A stretch of DNA of 64,000 bases from contig JAZARR010000212.1 in assembly GCA_037389465.1 (NCBI GenBank), forward strand, positions 3,676,001 through 3,740,000, written 5' to 3'. Under the pieces are notes generated by a model. It did not search any database, had not been told where the DNA came from, and was given only the letters and a program-made list of their open reading frames with translations. A program made the translations under genes and the position numbers. Position 1 is the stretch's first letter, and every line of letters begins with the position of its first letter. Below are positions 27,058-37,677 of the stretch, piece by piece. This DNA comes from Baylisascaris procyonis. Taxonomy: Eukaryota; Nematoda; Chromadorea; Rhabditida; Ascarididae.

Positions 27058-29235
27058 CAGAAACATTGAGGAAGGGTTTTATCTAAAAAAGTTTTTGAAA
27101 GATATTGAAATATCTTTCTCAAAAGTATAATGGAGATTAAAAAAATTGAACGGAGAAAAAAACGAGATTGGATAAAGCGATGAAGTGGACAGAAAAAGAA
27201 ATGTAGTGAAATAATAACAAACTTAATCGGTCGATAACAATTAGATAAGAATGAGAGAGAAGTCACTAAAGAGAAAAATAGTTGGCACTTTTTCTTCTTG
27301 CGGTGAGCACTCGGTCACAGTTGATTGTTAAAATAAATTATCATATAGTATTGAGCATCGTCTGTTATTAGCTGGAGTCGAATTTTTGGCTTGAGTTGGA
27401 GATTCTCCCATTCATTTCTCGAAGTTTATCGAAGCGCCGGCTCATCAGCATTTTTGCTTCCAATGTTCGCTCATAGGTTAGAAATTTGAAGCAACAATCT
27501 GTAGAAATCAACGACTACATTGATTGATTCAGTATTATGAGGCGAAATATATGATTGTTTTTCAGCACTCTTCAGGTCAGGCGGTTTGTGTGATGGCTGA
27601 ACTCATGGATTGTTTCATCGTTCCTTCAGTGGTATGCGTCCTATATTATTTCCATATATTTGCATCTCTTTTGCATCACCTGGATTTCCACACAAAACGC
27701 TGTCAAATTCACTTCCGAATCCCGTTGTATGAAATTTATAATGCCGAAAAAAGATGTAATTTGTGAACGATTTTCAAAAATGCGCTGGTCTTTGCCCGTG
27801 TTCTTGTTGGTCGTAGGGCAAATTCCATTTCTTCACTATTTTTCTCGTTCTTGCTCCTTTCCCCACTTCATTATTATTTCTTTGTTCGATTTGATGATAA
27901 CGCAGGAGGGAGGTTGCTAAAGTTTCTGATCCGTGAAAAAAGCTTCCATTAGAGAATAGTACTTAGCGGCAGTATGGTTTGGGATTCGTTCCTGGCTTTC
28001 CGACCGATGTTTCCAGTCGAAGTTTTTTTTGCAGTTGAGTGTTTCAGGATTATTTCTTATTGTCCTTGTGAAAAAAGTTGTGCGAATGAGCTGTTCAATT
28101 AGTAAAGGCCGATGCCAACAGTTGAAGTTGAAACACCTGTGAAGAACTAGAGAGTGTAAGAGGCGGTGAAATCTGAAAGATGGGTTATGGACGATCGGAG
28201 GAGGGGGAGTCTCTGAAGGTTCGATGTTAAAATGCTCAGAGATTCTCGCTTTACGATGATCTCAGATCAAAAACAAGTGCTATTTACGAATGTTCACGAG
28301 GTGCAGATTCTTCTATGGTCCAAACGGCTGTATGGGCAGCACCACATCTTCGAGCTTTTTCTTTTCGCAGCCCATGTCCGTGTTACCGTTAGAACTTCGA
28401 TCTACCGAACTACTTTTGTCTAAAAATAACGGAACGCACCTGTTCTGTTTGCTTCTCCGCGGTCAATGCTGCTGGAAAATGAGACCCGGAGGAGGATGTA
28501 CAGTAAGGTGCCATAAACAGTTTCTAAGTTGGATTATAAATGAGAGTCTTTGTCCGGAGTAGGGATAGTAATTACTGAGATTGTTTTGTTAGTGGAATCG
28601 AACATCATTCGAGTAGCTTATCTGCGATCGTTTAAAAGTCATTCAACTAAGATTGGGTGATGCCTGATTGGAAGCAGTTTCGTTTATAACATCGTAATTT
28701 CATCGTTTATTCTAGGAGTGCTTAAATAAGGAGCATTTATCGATAGAAAAAAAAAAAAAAAACCAGCACACTTGGATTCTCTCTTTTTTTTTTAAGAATT
28801 ATGCTTTTTTGCAACAAAAATGATAAGAATGCACGCTCAAAATTAGGGCAGTAGTTATGACCTACGCGATTTTAGACTGCTGGCTGAGCACTTCCATTAT
28901 TTAATGTGCATTGCTGCTGCTGGTGATTTCTTTCAAGTTTGCTGTGGATCGATTCTAAAACAAACTCTTGATAAATAAATCCTTCCATTTGTTCCAGAAA
29001 GTCAACCATAAAGAGTGGAATATCTCGAACTAAGTAGACTATTGGCTTTCAGATCGACGACTCACTGATAGCGAATCCTTTTGTTGGTTATAGCAAGAGT
29101 GATCAGTTGGCGATGCTAGCCTTTCATGTCGATCGTGTGCTACAGCAGCGATCAGTCGAATGTCCTCTATCGGAGGCATACACCGTTTTACATCTTCTAA
29201 AGGCGCATGAGCTGAGGTTTATCAATTCACTTTGA
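8063..29235 (+). CDS. gap-3: p120 RasGAP orthologue (RASA1 / GAP-3), 19-exon model
   Basis: GTPase-activating protein that switches Ras off at the membrane and is recruited through SH2 binding to phosphotyrosine. Exons: 8063-8310, 9392-9512, 10416-10489, 12712-12829, 13958-14039, 15685-15853, 16348-16431, 17100-17158, 18156-18238, 18339-18376, 19497-19727, 22104-22235, 22540-22637, 23436-23747, 24127-24403, 25108-25163, 26233-26306, 27566-27631, 29053-29235. All introns are GT-AG and all phases agree, giving 834 codons. Domain order is SH2-SH3-SH2-PH-C2-RasGAP, as in vertebrate RASA1 and C. elegans GAP-3. The long low-complexity N-terminus of human RASA1 is absent. The start ATG at 8063 precedes the first SH2 by about 28 residues. 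Oddity: exon 16348-16431 contains TGA at 16358-16360; its other acceptor (16364) avoids the stop but breaks the phase. Weakest exons are 16348-16431, 17100-17158 and 18339-18376. The last exon reads to TGA at 29233. Confidence 0.92.
10416..12829 (+). CDS. gap-3: gap-3 exons 3-4: SH3 domain
   Basis: Exon 10416-10489 starts PVEITNRQRMAILPF, matching the RASA1 sequence PVEDRRRVRAILPY at the beginning of its SH3. Exon 12712-12829 supplies FCEGDLLTELQQVDDQWIW (the SH3 acidic RT/n-Src region and the conserved tryptophan) and ends SGLVAVHL, like GLIVEDLVEE. The ALYDY-type tyrosine is replaced by Phe, so classical proline-peptide binding may be weak; in RASA1 this SH3 contacts DLC1/Rho regulators. 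Phase 2 joins correctly. Confidence 0.92.
11439..11465. repeat. A27 homopolymer in a gap-3 intron
   Basis: An uninterrupted run of adenines, intronic. Confidence 0.9.
13958..16431 (+). CDS. gap-3: gap-3 exons 5-7: second SH2 domain
   Basis: Exon 13958-14039 encodes LPYFHEGTVDELARRLNA (start of SH2). Exon 15685-15853 encodes GSYLIRTAMHQKSGYALMV and LGGRTFATVPDIID, with Arg223 as the FLVR arginine. The segment at 16364-16431 (YEYGFIQKEKP) matches the RASA1 VEGYYLKEP that closes the domain. To keep phase with the preceding exon the segment must start at 16348, which brings in a TGA codon at 16358-16360. Starting at 16364 avoids the stop but is one base out of phase. The donor at 16431 is in phase with the next exon. 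Confidence 0.85.
17100..19727 (+). CDS. gap-3: gap-3 exons 8-11: PH domain and start of C2
   Basis: Exon 17100-17158 (EKKTDGLSEFYFKKKF) is a weak match to the RASA1 RRKTKDAFYKNIVKKG lead-in, accepted because its phases fit both neighbours. Exon 18156-18238 (KWKTCYVML, LFIFESEK) is the PH core, matching RWKNLYFIL and LIYFESEK. Exon 18339-18376 (LLCPVDLQYRQG) matches KGLIDLSVCSVY. Exon 19497-19727 (DDRPNCLHVQL, then FLHWFCNLRARC) is the PH C-terminal helix and runs on into the first C2 strand. PH domains in this family bind lipid and help place the GAP at the membrane. Confidence 0.83.
18064..18085. repeat. T11-G11 homopurine/homopyrimidine junction
   Basis: A run of eleven T is directly followed by eleven G, about 70 bp before a PH-domain exon. 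G tracts of this length are rare in this window and could form a quadruplex or be prone to slippage errors. Confidence 0.85.
22104..23535 (+). CDS. gap-3: gap-3 exons 12-14 (first part): C2 domain
   Basis: Exon 22104-22235 encodes NGYSACVIVNSVRVVRTR, which parallels the RASA1 C2 strand NPYCNIYLNSVQVAKT. Exon 22540-22637 encodes EHLPGGPCGLQLQLC, which parallels FDDLPPDINRFEITL. The first third of exon 23436-23747 completes the domain (FLFRAARHRLVVLPEEQY against RVRARYSMEKIMPEEEY). The family's C2 domain contacts membrane lipid and annexin partners. All phases agree. Confidence 0.88.
23536..29235 (+). CDS. gap-3: gap-3 exons 14-19: RasGAP catalytic domain
   Basis: The catalytic domain runs from the end of exon 23436-23747 (RLLLSVLLPDHSLFFSFLDA) to the stop. 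ETLFRG at 24129-24146 carries the arginine finger (CGC at 24141-24143, Arg622), equivalent to Arg789 of human RASA1. Exon 25108-25163 (FLILRFINPI) is the FLR signature and keeps its arginine, but the following proline-alanine is Pro-Ile and the second NP is lost. Exon 26233-26306 (ARELAKSIQTAANQA) matches ARTLILVAKSVQNLANL. Exon 27566-27631 (MAELMDCFIVP) matches FLDELGNVPELP. Exon 29053-29235 (LAMLAFHVDRVLQQ, LKAHELR) matches LAALHEICVAHSDELR. Retention of the finger argues for an active enzyme. Confidence 0.9.
26540..27052 (+). mobile_element. possible SINE-like or non-autonomous insertion with (AAAT)n(AT)n tail
   Basis: Inside a gap-3 intron, bases from roughly 26560 to 26970 are clearly GC-richer than their surroundings (GCGCGGCGGTGCGAAGCGC and similar). 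They are followed by (AAAT)n at about 26987-27016 and (AT)n at 27017-27051. A compact GC-richer body with a simple-sequence 3' tail is typical of retroposed elements. I found no clear tRNA A/B box, no coding frame of known type and no certain target duplication, so the class is unknown. Confidence 0.35.
28371..28502 (+). CDS. candidate cassette exon of gap-3 (44 codons, phase 0-0)
   Basis: This 132-base segment is flanked by a good acceptor (TTTTCGCAG) and a good donor (ACA|GTAAGG). It is open in the frame used by both flanking gap-3 exons (27566-27631 and 29053-29235), so it could be included or skipped without a frameshift. The peptide begins PMSVLPLELRSTELLLSKNN and ends with a cysteine/glycine-rich stretch. 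RASA1 has nothing comparable between these exons. It may be a lineage-specific alternative exon or chance. Confidence 0.35.
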
Positions 29236-31869
29236 ATAACGTCGCGTTATCCTCCTGAAGCGCTCTTTTTCCAGTAGTATATACGTGCCAGTTTACCTCT
29301 ATTATTGCTTGCCTTCAGAAGCGCTCAGCGTACTGCGTGTCGTATTCGTGTTTCAGTTGAGATGTTTTACACTTACTAGTGCAGTCATGTTTTTTTTCTC
29401 TCCACCCTGGATATTGTCTCTGTAGGGAATTTTGTAGTCACTTGCAACGACCGTTGCCAAATGTTCTATTTCAGTGACATAATGCGGTCACATTGTCCGT
29501 TTTCTTTTCATAAACCAATACTGAACTTTAATCTGCTTTAACAATAAGTAATGCCGATTACATGGTGCTTATTGAATCAAGACCAAAAATACTATTGTGC
29601 ACAAGGGCTATAGCATATCACGAAGACTGTGCGTAAGAAAAAATGAGAGCATGCGTTCAACATTTAATGCAGTTTACATGCTTTCGCTTCGATTGTAGTA
29701 CAGCGTCGTCGATGCGACAGCGCAGTACCAACAAACAACTTTAAAAGAGGAGGCGAAAATGAGGACGTTGATCTGCGGAAAATTACTGTTGAGGAGTGCA
29801 ACCTAATAGAGTTAGTGCTCAGAAGAAAGTTTCTGAAAAATCTACGCGTGGTGTTATTATAGAGACTTTTTGCTTTATTGCAATGCACTAAGATTATGTC
29901 AATTCAATTGAAATTCTCGCTAATGCGTTCTTCTATAGTTTTATTTGTTAATAACTTGTTTTATTTTGTGCATATCATGAAACTGTATTTATTTATAGAG
30001 ATTATTTTTCCAACATTTAAAAGTTTTAATGCCTTCTTTTGCAGTTATTGATATATGCTATGTTTAGCACATTTATGCGCGTTGTACTGAATGCCTAACG
30101 TGTTGATTTCTTTGTATTGGTCGTTGCCTTGGACGACGGCAGATAGCCGTTTTATTGCGATCCTCCTTTATGATGGCTTCTCATTTTTAGATATGTAGTT
30201 GATTGATTGCCTTTCAATTCGAGGCCTTTTTATTAGCTCAAGTCTAGGGCCTTTTATTAAATATATGCAGGTGCTTTTTGACTTTTGATTTTTTTGCTTT
30301 ATATCTTTGTTAAAGTTAATCTATCCGCAAGTCCAGCATTTCGAAAATGGTGTCATGAAGTTTCACAGAAACGTAGTTGATATACTTTCATAAATGCATA
30401 AATTTCAGTGTATTATTTAGTGTAAAAAATTTTTACAGAAACGAACGGATTTGACCAAAAACTATGAAGTTTTTCATACGTTTGGCAGCATACTCCTCAT
30501 TGTAACACACTTGTTATAATGATGACATTTCGAGGAGTTCGTGCTGTTTTTTCCTTTAGAGAGAGAGGAAGAAGTTTAAAAGTTTAAAGAGCAAGAGAGA
30601 TGGTTCAAGCAAAAATATTCATGAATATCAGAGCCGTTTAGAGAGTTTTCCACAAAATAGGACACACGGATCAACTGGCTTTATGTGTGTCGTTGCTGTT
30701 TTCGTATTTATTTGTGTATTTATTTGTCTCGAACTCAGTTATATTGCGTAACACTTCATTGGGGTTGTGCATATCGATTTGTACAAAGCGTTTGTCTTTC
30801 TTGTTTAAAATATTTGTCTTCTTCAATTATTCTTCATTATGAACAAAAATATGCGTTGAGGAATATTCACAGCGCATTTATTTAAGGCAGATCTTCGCTG
30901 TTTTTCATTTATCTATTTATTTCGATCACTCACTTTTTTTTTTATTCCACTTTCGACAATAAGCCATTCCATGGGAAATCATTTTATCGATTATCATACT
31001 CGTTTTAAGCAATCATTTTATCTATCAAGAATTGCCAAAATCCTCCACGTTTTTTTTTTTCTTAAATGGAGGCATTTATTATTTGACTTTTGATGTATAT
31101 TCGTCACATTATGATGTTATTGACTTTAAATGTCATTTTGTATGTGCGTATTTGTATGTAAACATTTCACAAACAAAGTAGCACTTTATTTGCAATGATG
31201 ATTCATTTATATCGCCCTCAGTACTTTTCGAGTTAATTACACAACTCATTAATCAGTTGCAGTGATGAACGGGAATTAATATTGGATAGATTTGCAATGA
31301 GCTAATTTTATGCAAAAGTTTACTTATTACTAATAATTTTATATACGACTGAATAGCAATTCGATTTAAACATTAACAAATATGCATATTTGGGTAGTAA
31401 CGTTCCTACATTTATTTACAAAAATGTAAGCATGTAACATTACAAAAAATGTACAAAAATGTAACGTACTTTGCAAAAAGAAAACATTTTCAATTGGAAG
31501 GAATGCATTCAGGCATATCGTTCATAAATATCAAGAATGGAAGTATGCCTAGAAATAAACCGTGAGGAATCTCCCTATTCATCTACTGGAAGTCGTCTAT
31601 TCACTGTCTACTTTTACGGCGTTGCGAATGTTCAAAGGCGAAATCCCAAAACCACTTATAAAGATAATCCCAATGTGATACTTTTGAAGCATTAGGAAAA
31701 TTTGAGGCAATAAAAACGAATGAAATGCTTTTCTGAAACCGAAATAAACATAATAGATGTGAGACAATCAGCCTTGAGTGATCCGAAGAATCACAGTTGA
31801 TTTCAAGGAATCCATAGTGGCACGGCACAAACAAATTATTCTTGTTAAAGTATTTTTTTTAGTCGTCTT

Positions 31870-32320
31870 TGTTGGGTATGGCGCTCAAGAGCCAGCCCAA
31901 GATATCTATTTGTAATCTGTCTAACACTGCAGAGATCACTTTTACTCGTATAGTCGATTTTCGTTCATTGTTCTTCACATCATGCCATTAATCGACTCAT
32001 GTGTTTTTGTTCTGCCCCAGGCGACGATATATGAGGCCTATATAAGTCGGGCTTCAGCCCGTAAGAGTCAGTCTTCTTGATTTGAATGTTTTCACTCAAA
32101 GTCTCGATTAGTCTCCATTTCTCAGTGGTCACTCATCAGTTACTCTATCGGCATTCACATTATCAGCGTTCACCCCACTCTGTTATACTCATCTTGGAAG
32201 CCAACGTGCTCCTCAACAAACCCTTTTATACTATCAACCGTATGCATTCACGTTCCACACTCGGCCTCCCTCTTCAATATCGTCGCTGCGCGACACAACG
32301 GTTAGCGTTCATATACAACA
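31870..32320 (+). mobile_element. solo LTR of an LTR retrotransposon (BEL/Pao-like by termini)
   Basis: The 451-bp segment starts TGTTGGG and ends TACAACA, so it has the 5'-TG...CA-3' ends of an LTR with a perfect 5-bp terminal inverted repeat (TGTTG/CAACA). It is flanked by an exact 5-bp direct repeat, GTCTT, at 31865-31869 and 32321-32325, as expected of an integrase target duplication. A TATA box CTATATAAG lies at 32038-32046, followed by a GGGCTTCAGCCC hairpin and the likely transcription start, which orients the LTR on the plus strand. No gag/pol sequence is attached, so recombination between two LTRs has probably removed the body. Assignment to BEL/Pao rather than Gypsy rests only on the termini and duplication length. 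Confidence 0.8.
32038..32046 (+). promoter_or_regulatory. TATA box of the solo LTR
   Basis: CTATATAAG sits in the middle of the LTR. This is the only textbook TATA box I noticed in the window and could act as a stray promoter. Confidence 0.6.
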
Positions 32321-34190
32321 GTCTTGCAACTAGGTTTTTATGCACCAGTGATATATATCGCAGATGAGCGATATACGTCTATTATTATCATTATGGATGG
32401 GGGCGAATGATCACTTTTTTCAAAGGAATGATACAGTTGGACCTACAATCGATCTACAGAACGGACGGCATAATGGGGCTGAGATTATTTGCGCTATTTT
32501 TTTAAGAAAAATATAAGGCATGTCATAGGGTGAATTATTATCTGCAAAATAAAGAGGTTTAATTTCCTCATAGATGTCTAGGGAGCTTTACACTCGACTG
32601 ACACGGAAGTTAAGTCCATTATTTTTGTCGGTCGTTCCTAATAGTATCGCAGTGACAAAAGAAATAATGCATATTTGGCTAAATCCGTCACTCATATATA
32701 CCCTCATTTCGTTACGCGTTTTTCAGACCAATTGATTAGCGGATATATTCGAAAATTGGCCTGGAGTGGATCATACTACATATTGCTTCTTGTGTTCAGT
32801 TAGCATATCAGTTACACTCCAGCAAATTCTGCATTTTTGATTTCTCTGTCAACAACATTCTGTCATTGTTTGGTATATCGGCAATAAAATGAGACCTCTA
32901 CTTACTGGTAAAAACGATACCATTGAAGGTTCTGTACATTAGAGAGTTTAACCACATTCCACACTTATGATTTCCATTTATTCAACTCAGAGAAGTTTGT
33001 CTGCCCTTTCCTTTTCTCGATTGTGTGCACGGAAGAGACGCCTAGAAATGAGAAATGGTCTCGCTCCCATGCAACTGTTCAAAGCACTATATAGCGAGCA
33101 GGTAGGTGGTCGGTAGTAGCTGAAAGCTAAGGACTATGCGACTATGGAAGGGAACGAAATCAAAGAGGCTGTTCAATGGAACATCCGAAAACCGTAACCA
33201 CTCCTGTGCAAGATAGAAAGTCGAATTCAACCCGTATACTGCAAAGATACAAGAATCAAATCCTACTGTGTCAAAAACGAATCACAGAAAGATGGAACAG
33301 TTAACTAATTGAAAGCAGATAAACGAAACGACAAATGAAAAAAACGAAAGAGTGACTGCTCGAATGAGGAATTTACGGACCCTTAGTAGAGGGAAGATAT
33401 CCTTAGCAAAAGGGGATAAGCAAATTTCTCGAAGGAAGGACGTCTGGAGCAAAGAACCGAAAGATGCGAAGTGGAAATGTCATTGACCATTTGGTTCGAT
33501 GCTTATCTAGGATTAGAAGCACTTTGCAGCATTCAAATATGCCGTTTAATGAAACGAAAAATTCCAACACTTCATGTATCCACAAAATTCTGTTGCGTTG
33601 GTATTTGAGTCCCCAGGTTTCGTCATCTTCGACAAGCCACCCCGCTCGAGCAGATCAGCTGCGAAGCACTAACTACCTCTAGGGAGGGATTTCAGCAAGA
33701 GCAGTAGAGACCTCAGTATCAAAACTCTTGTTCATCTTTTGCTCGGGAGCTGCCTAACCAGGTTGTTCGATAATAGTCCTGCATCAACGCAGCATAATGT
33801 CCTGACACACCTCTTGAAGGCGATAGGACATTCGTGGCAACTTCTACACGGAGGGTAAGATGGAGATTACTACCGAGGACACGCGGCCCCAACCGAAAAG
33901 CAGAGAAGGTGGAAAGTGAATCCAATTGGTACAAAGCGATCCAAATTTCGGTTTTTGACTGATCACGTACCATCACCAATAATTTCGCTGCTGATGAGCT
34001 GTTGCTGACGTTCCTACCTGGCAAGGTTTGTGAATAAAGGTTTTGGCTGCAGTAAACGCCACTGAAGAAGTCCCTGCGATGCATGCAGCAGCTGCCACAC
34101 CTGTCTGAGGTGTCTGAAATCATTTCAGCTGCGACATTCGCTATGCAACCGTCTTCATCATTAAATGCCGCATTTGTTAACCACTAATTT

Positions 34191-34342
34191 GCGCGCACTT
34201 GCAAGTGATGCTTACGCGCCCGCAAGTTATTTGCATGGCTTGCAAGTGGCCTACGTGCGCTTGCGAGTGACATGCATGCGCTTGCAAGTGATTCCTGCGC
34301 TTGCAAGTAACTCTTGCGCCCCCGCAAGTGGCATTCATGCGA
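34191..34342 (+). repeat. GCGCTTGCAAGTG minisatellite
   Basis: Seven degenerate copies of a roughly 20-23 bp unit, consensus GCGC(T/C)TGCAAGTGNNNTNCNT, run head to tail. The local composition is much more GC-rich than the flanks. One frame is open through the array (a repeating ALAS/LQV pattern), but this is a by-product of the repeat and not evidence of a gene. Confidence 0.88.
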
Positions 34343-37300
34343 TCGTTGAAAGCGTCACGTGAGCGCGGTGCTGCGCTGATGGCTGAAGTGCTTTAAAGAG
34401 CCATTGTTCAGGCAATTTACTCATTTTCGGCCTTTGTTTTTGGCATGTGAGGCTTTCGTCTAGCAGGGGGGAGTGCATTTATGAGATGGTAGGCAGCAGG
34501 GCATTGTCAGGACGAGTAGAGTGCGCAGAGCAGTTTGCTCTCTCGTTGGGACGAGCTTTTGCTTCGCCATTTTTGCCGACCGCAGATTATTGCTAATGAT
34601 GAATTTTATGAAACTAATTGTTAGGAAACCTTGTAATTGAACGTCATATAAATTTCCGTTGAGGCCACGTAGAGTGGAACTCCAAAGAATTGTATCCTCA
34701 CCGTTCACAATGTTAAATGCACTGCCTGCTTCAAATAATTGACGGGTATGGAATCCTATAGTTGAGTCTAAAAGTGTTTTCTAATAGAAACGAGCGAATC
34801 CAAATCATTCAGTGCATCAAAAGTTGTGTGGAAGGGGAGCAACCGGATAAATTTAAGTTGTGTCCAAATTAACAAGGTGCTGGCGTGGGTGACGTGGGTG
34901 TGGCAGTTCCTGTTTTAAAAAAGTGCTCAGCGCTAATCAAAGCTTCTAAAAGTGCAGCCATTGAATTTGTCCGTTGCAGGGTTGAGGGGTGATGAAATCT
35001 TACAAATGCGAATAATGAGTTTCCGGAGGGGCAGAAATAGCGAATTTTGTTGTTTAAGCACTACGGCAGTTTAAATTTTGAAGGGTGATTATATCGTCAT
35101 TGTAAAAGCTCTCTGAAAGGAAGTTCTGATTGCAGAATTACGCTCGCAAGAGAAAACGCGTTTTCCATTTAGGTGATTTTCTGCTAATGAACGTATATAG
35201 AAGTTACGAAACAAAATGTTAACGGCAGTTGGCCAAGTGTTTGTGTCGCATTTCGCGATTTAAATTAGCTAATCAGAAAAAATGTACTTGCGTCCCCATC
35301 GACGAGGTTTCCTGCATTCATTCAATAGCTGTCCACATTATTGACCTGTCACATCATTTACTGATATAGCACCGCTGTTTTTATATCATCCGCAAACACG
35401 TTAAGTGTTGCACATCGCTGATACCGCTGCGCGAAGGTGATTAGCATTTACTATTTATCTAGAGGTAGTGTTGTTAAAGTGCTGTGCTCAGTGGTCGGTC
35501 GTCACACGTTGTCGTTTATTTCGAATGCCCGAGAGGGTTTGTCGTATGGTTCGTTGATTTTGCATTTTTTTTTTTTCGTCGCATGTTTATTGGCGTGTGA
35601 TAAATTTCCCCTATACGATCTCGCGTTACTTTCTTACGTCGCTGGGTAAATTGGGGAGAGCGGGGAGGTAGTGGGCTAAGTTATGAAATAGGAACCGGAG
35701 CGGAACGCTTGATGAGGTAGGTCTTCGCAGCGTTACATTTAACCTCAGTAAAACCTATATTAAAAATTGGAAATACGCCATGGCAAGTCACGTTATGAAA
35801 GCTCATTGACGTATCCTGAAAACACGAAAATTTCTGATTAAACCGGAAGCAGATTCCATGATGCAATCTTGACATTCAGTTTACTTGTTTCCGAAAGAGG
35901 TACGCAATAGGGTACTATTTATGCATTTGTTTCTATCAGTTTTCCCATTAAAACTCAACGCAAGCAGTTGCTACCTTATCTGTGTTGATATTTCATCTAA
36001 AACTATATGAAATCGGGTGTATGATTGCCATCTTGCGTTATTTTCTCATCCCATAGTGTACCTTCTAGCTTCCTGAAGTGAAATGTTTTCGTTTTTAGCT
36101 GCGGCTTCGTCCACTTATTCACTTGTTGTATATTATAAAATATATCCAAATTATTGTGGCTAGTCTCGTTTTGCTACTACATTCAATTGGGAGTGGGAAT
36201 TATTGGCACTGAGATAAGTTCGGTTTTCTTTCAGTACGAATGCGACTTTCACATAATCATCGATCAACAGCAATTGTTATTACTTGTCAAGTAATAAATC
36301 TATGCTTTCGTTAGGTTAATAGAAAGTATTACGTTGAATATCATCATCTCAATCTTAATAATGCCTCTAGTTCTTTTTTTTTTAAATGAATATTTCCGCT
36401 TATTGCATCAAACGAGTGCTTCTTTCATTGTCAGGTGATTTTTTTTTTTGTCATATCACACCAACCCTGTGGAAAATTTAACGATCATCTAAAAGATGCG
36501 GTCTCCACTGAAAGTGGGGTTGCTCAAGGTATAGTGCTTGTAGAGTTGATATGTTCCTGATACGTGTAAGTGGTCCTTCACTTTTGGTTTATCCGCTTTT
36601 TTCCTTTTATGGACGATGTTAGGATATGTGTAGGTAATGTTTCACGGCCTTTCAGGAATCTGTCTGAGACTTTTCAGAGTAGTTCGAGGAAAAAGGCGCC
36701 TCCCCGTAGCCAGTGGCAAAATCAAAGCACTCTCAGTTGCTCATAATACTTATAAAAAGGAACTTATCAAAGAATTTCATTTAGTGAATGGTGTCTACTC
36801 CTCGTGATATGAAATTGTTTGTTCATTTCCATGATAACATTTGACTTATATCAGATACGGGTGGTCGTTCGAACATTTAATTGCTAACCTTTTACTGCAA
36901 TTTTGTATTGGTTGGTTGTTGTCTATTCTAGACAGATGACTCAAATATGATCTTTTAGGTGACTTTCTAATATATTGTTCTAATTGCGAATACTCAAAGA
37001 CGCTTTATCGAGCGTATTTTCCGTTGGTTTGCTCTTTGTAGAATATTTCCAGTAGATTTGGGCCAACTTGCAGATAGAATACATTTGCTTTATTCAGAAT
37101 TTGCTCATAATACATCACATCGTTCACAGCTTTTTTCAAATATTCAGTTACTGCTTTGATATGTCACTATAAACTTTTCGATGGTACTATAAAGTTGAAG
37201 TATTCTGAAGTATTCGTTTGTAAGCAGAATTATTGATCAGTGAAATGAATTGGCTAAAGATGCTGTGTATTCTGAAACGAAAGACACTCAAAATGAACGT

Positions 37301-37663
37301 CACAAATAATTTCAAAACGGCGCATTTTATACAAGTTTTGCCTGCATCTACTTAATGTGCTATAAATTGATATTATTATGCATTCTCATTTCGTTGCTAT
37401 AAATTGCTCTACCTTATATTTAATGTATTGTTTGAATTCTTTTGATTCATTCGATTCAAATTTTCATTCCAACTCAAAATGTCGTCCTCTGTGGTAGATT
37501 ATCACTAAAATACTTCTAAATGTTGAGCAGCACGGGATGCAGTAATATACCACCGCTCATTTTTACTTAATTGTTCTAGTTTTGATGGTATACTGTGTTA
37601 ATCGTGTGAGGAGAGGAAGCGTTTTTTCTTTTCTTTTCTTTTTTTAATTTTTTTTTTTTTAAA

Positions 37664-37677
37664 GGGAACAATTGAAG
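37664..37677 (+). promoter_or_regulatory. candidate spliced-leader acceptor and short 5' leader
   Basis: A long T tract ends in TTTAAAG at 37664, only 13 bases before the ATG of the next gene. In nematodes an acceptor this close to a start codon is often the site of spliced-leader addition. The alternative is an ordinary cis acceptor from an upstream non-coding exon. Confidence 0.4.

Larger units (their letters stand above)
31865..32325. repeat. GTCTT target-site duplication flanking the LTR
   Basis: Identical pentanucleotides at 31865-31869 and 32321-32325 directly abut the two LTR ends. Confidence 0.75.
29236..37677. other. intergenic region after gap-3
   Basis: About 8.4 kb with no recognisable gene. 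It holds a solo LTR at 31870-32320 and a minisatellite at 34191-34342. Between 33060 and 34130 there are mid-length open frames on both strands with somewhat higher GC, which might be transposon remains, but no domain could be named. The rest is AT-rich with scattered homopolymers. I found no convincing AATAAA signal for gap-3 in the first 300 bases. Confidence 0.5.

Noticed and set aside
33060..34130. Mid-length open frames on both strands, suspected transposon gene
   Set aside because: No catalytic motif or family could be named, and stops interrupt every frame. Left as unassigned spacer.
34165..34362. Open frame through the minisatellite (repeating ALAS/LQV)
   Set aside because: The peptide repeat only mirrors the DNA tandem repeat. 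No start context or flanking coding sequence.
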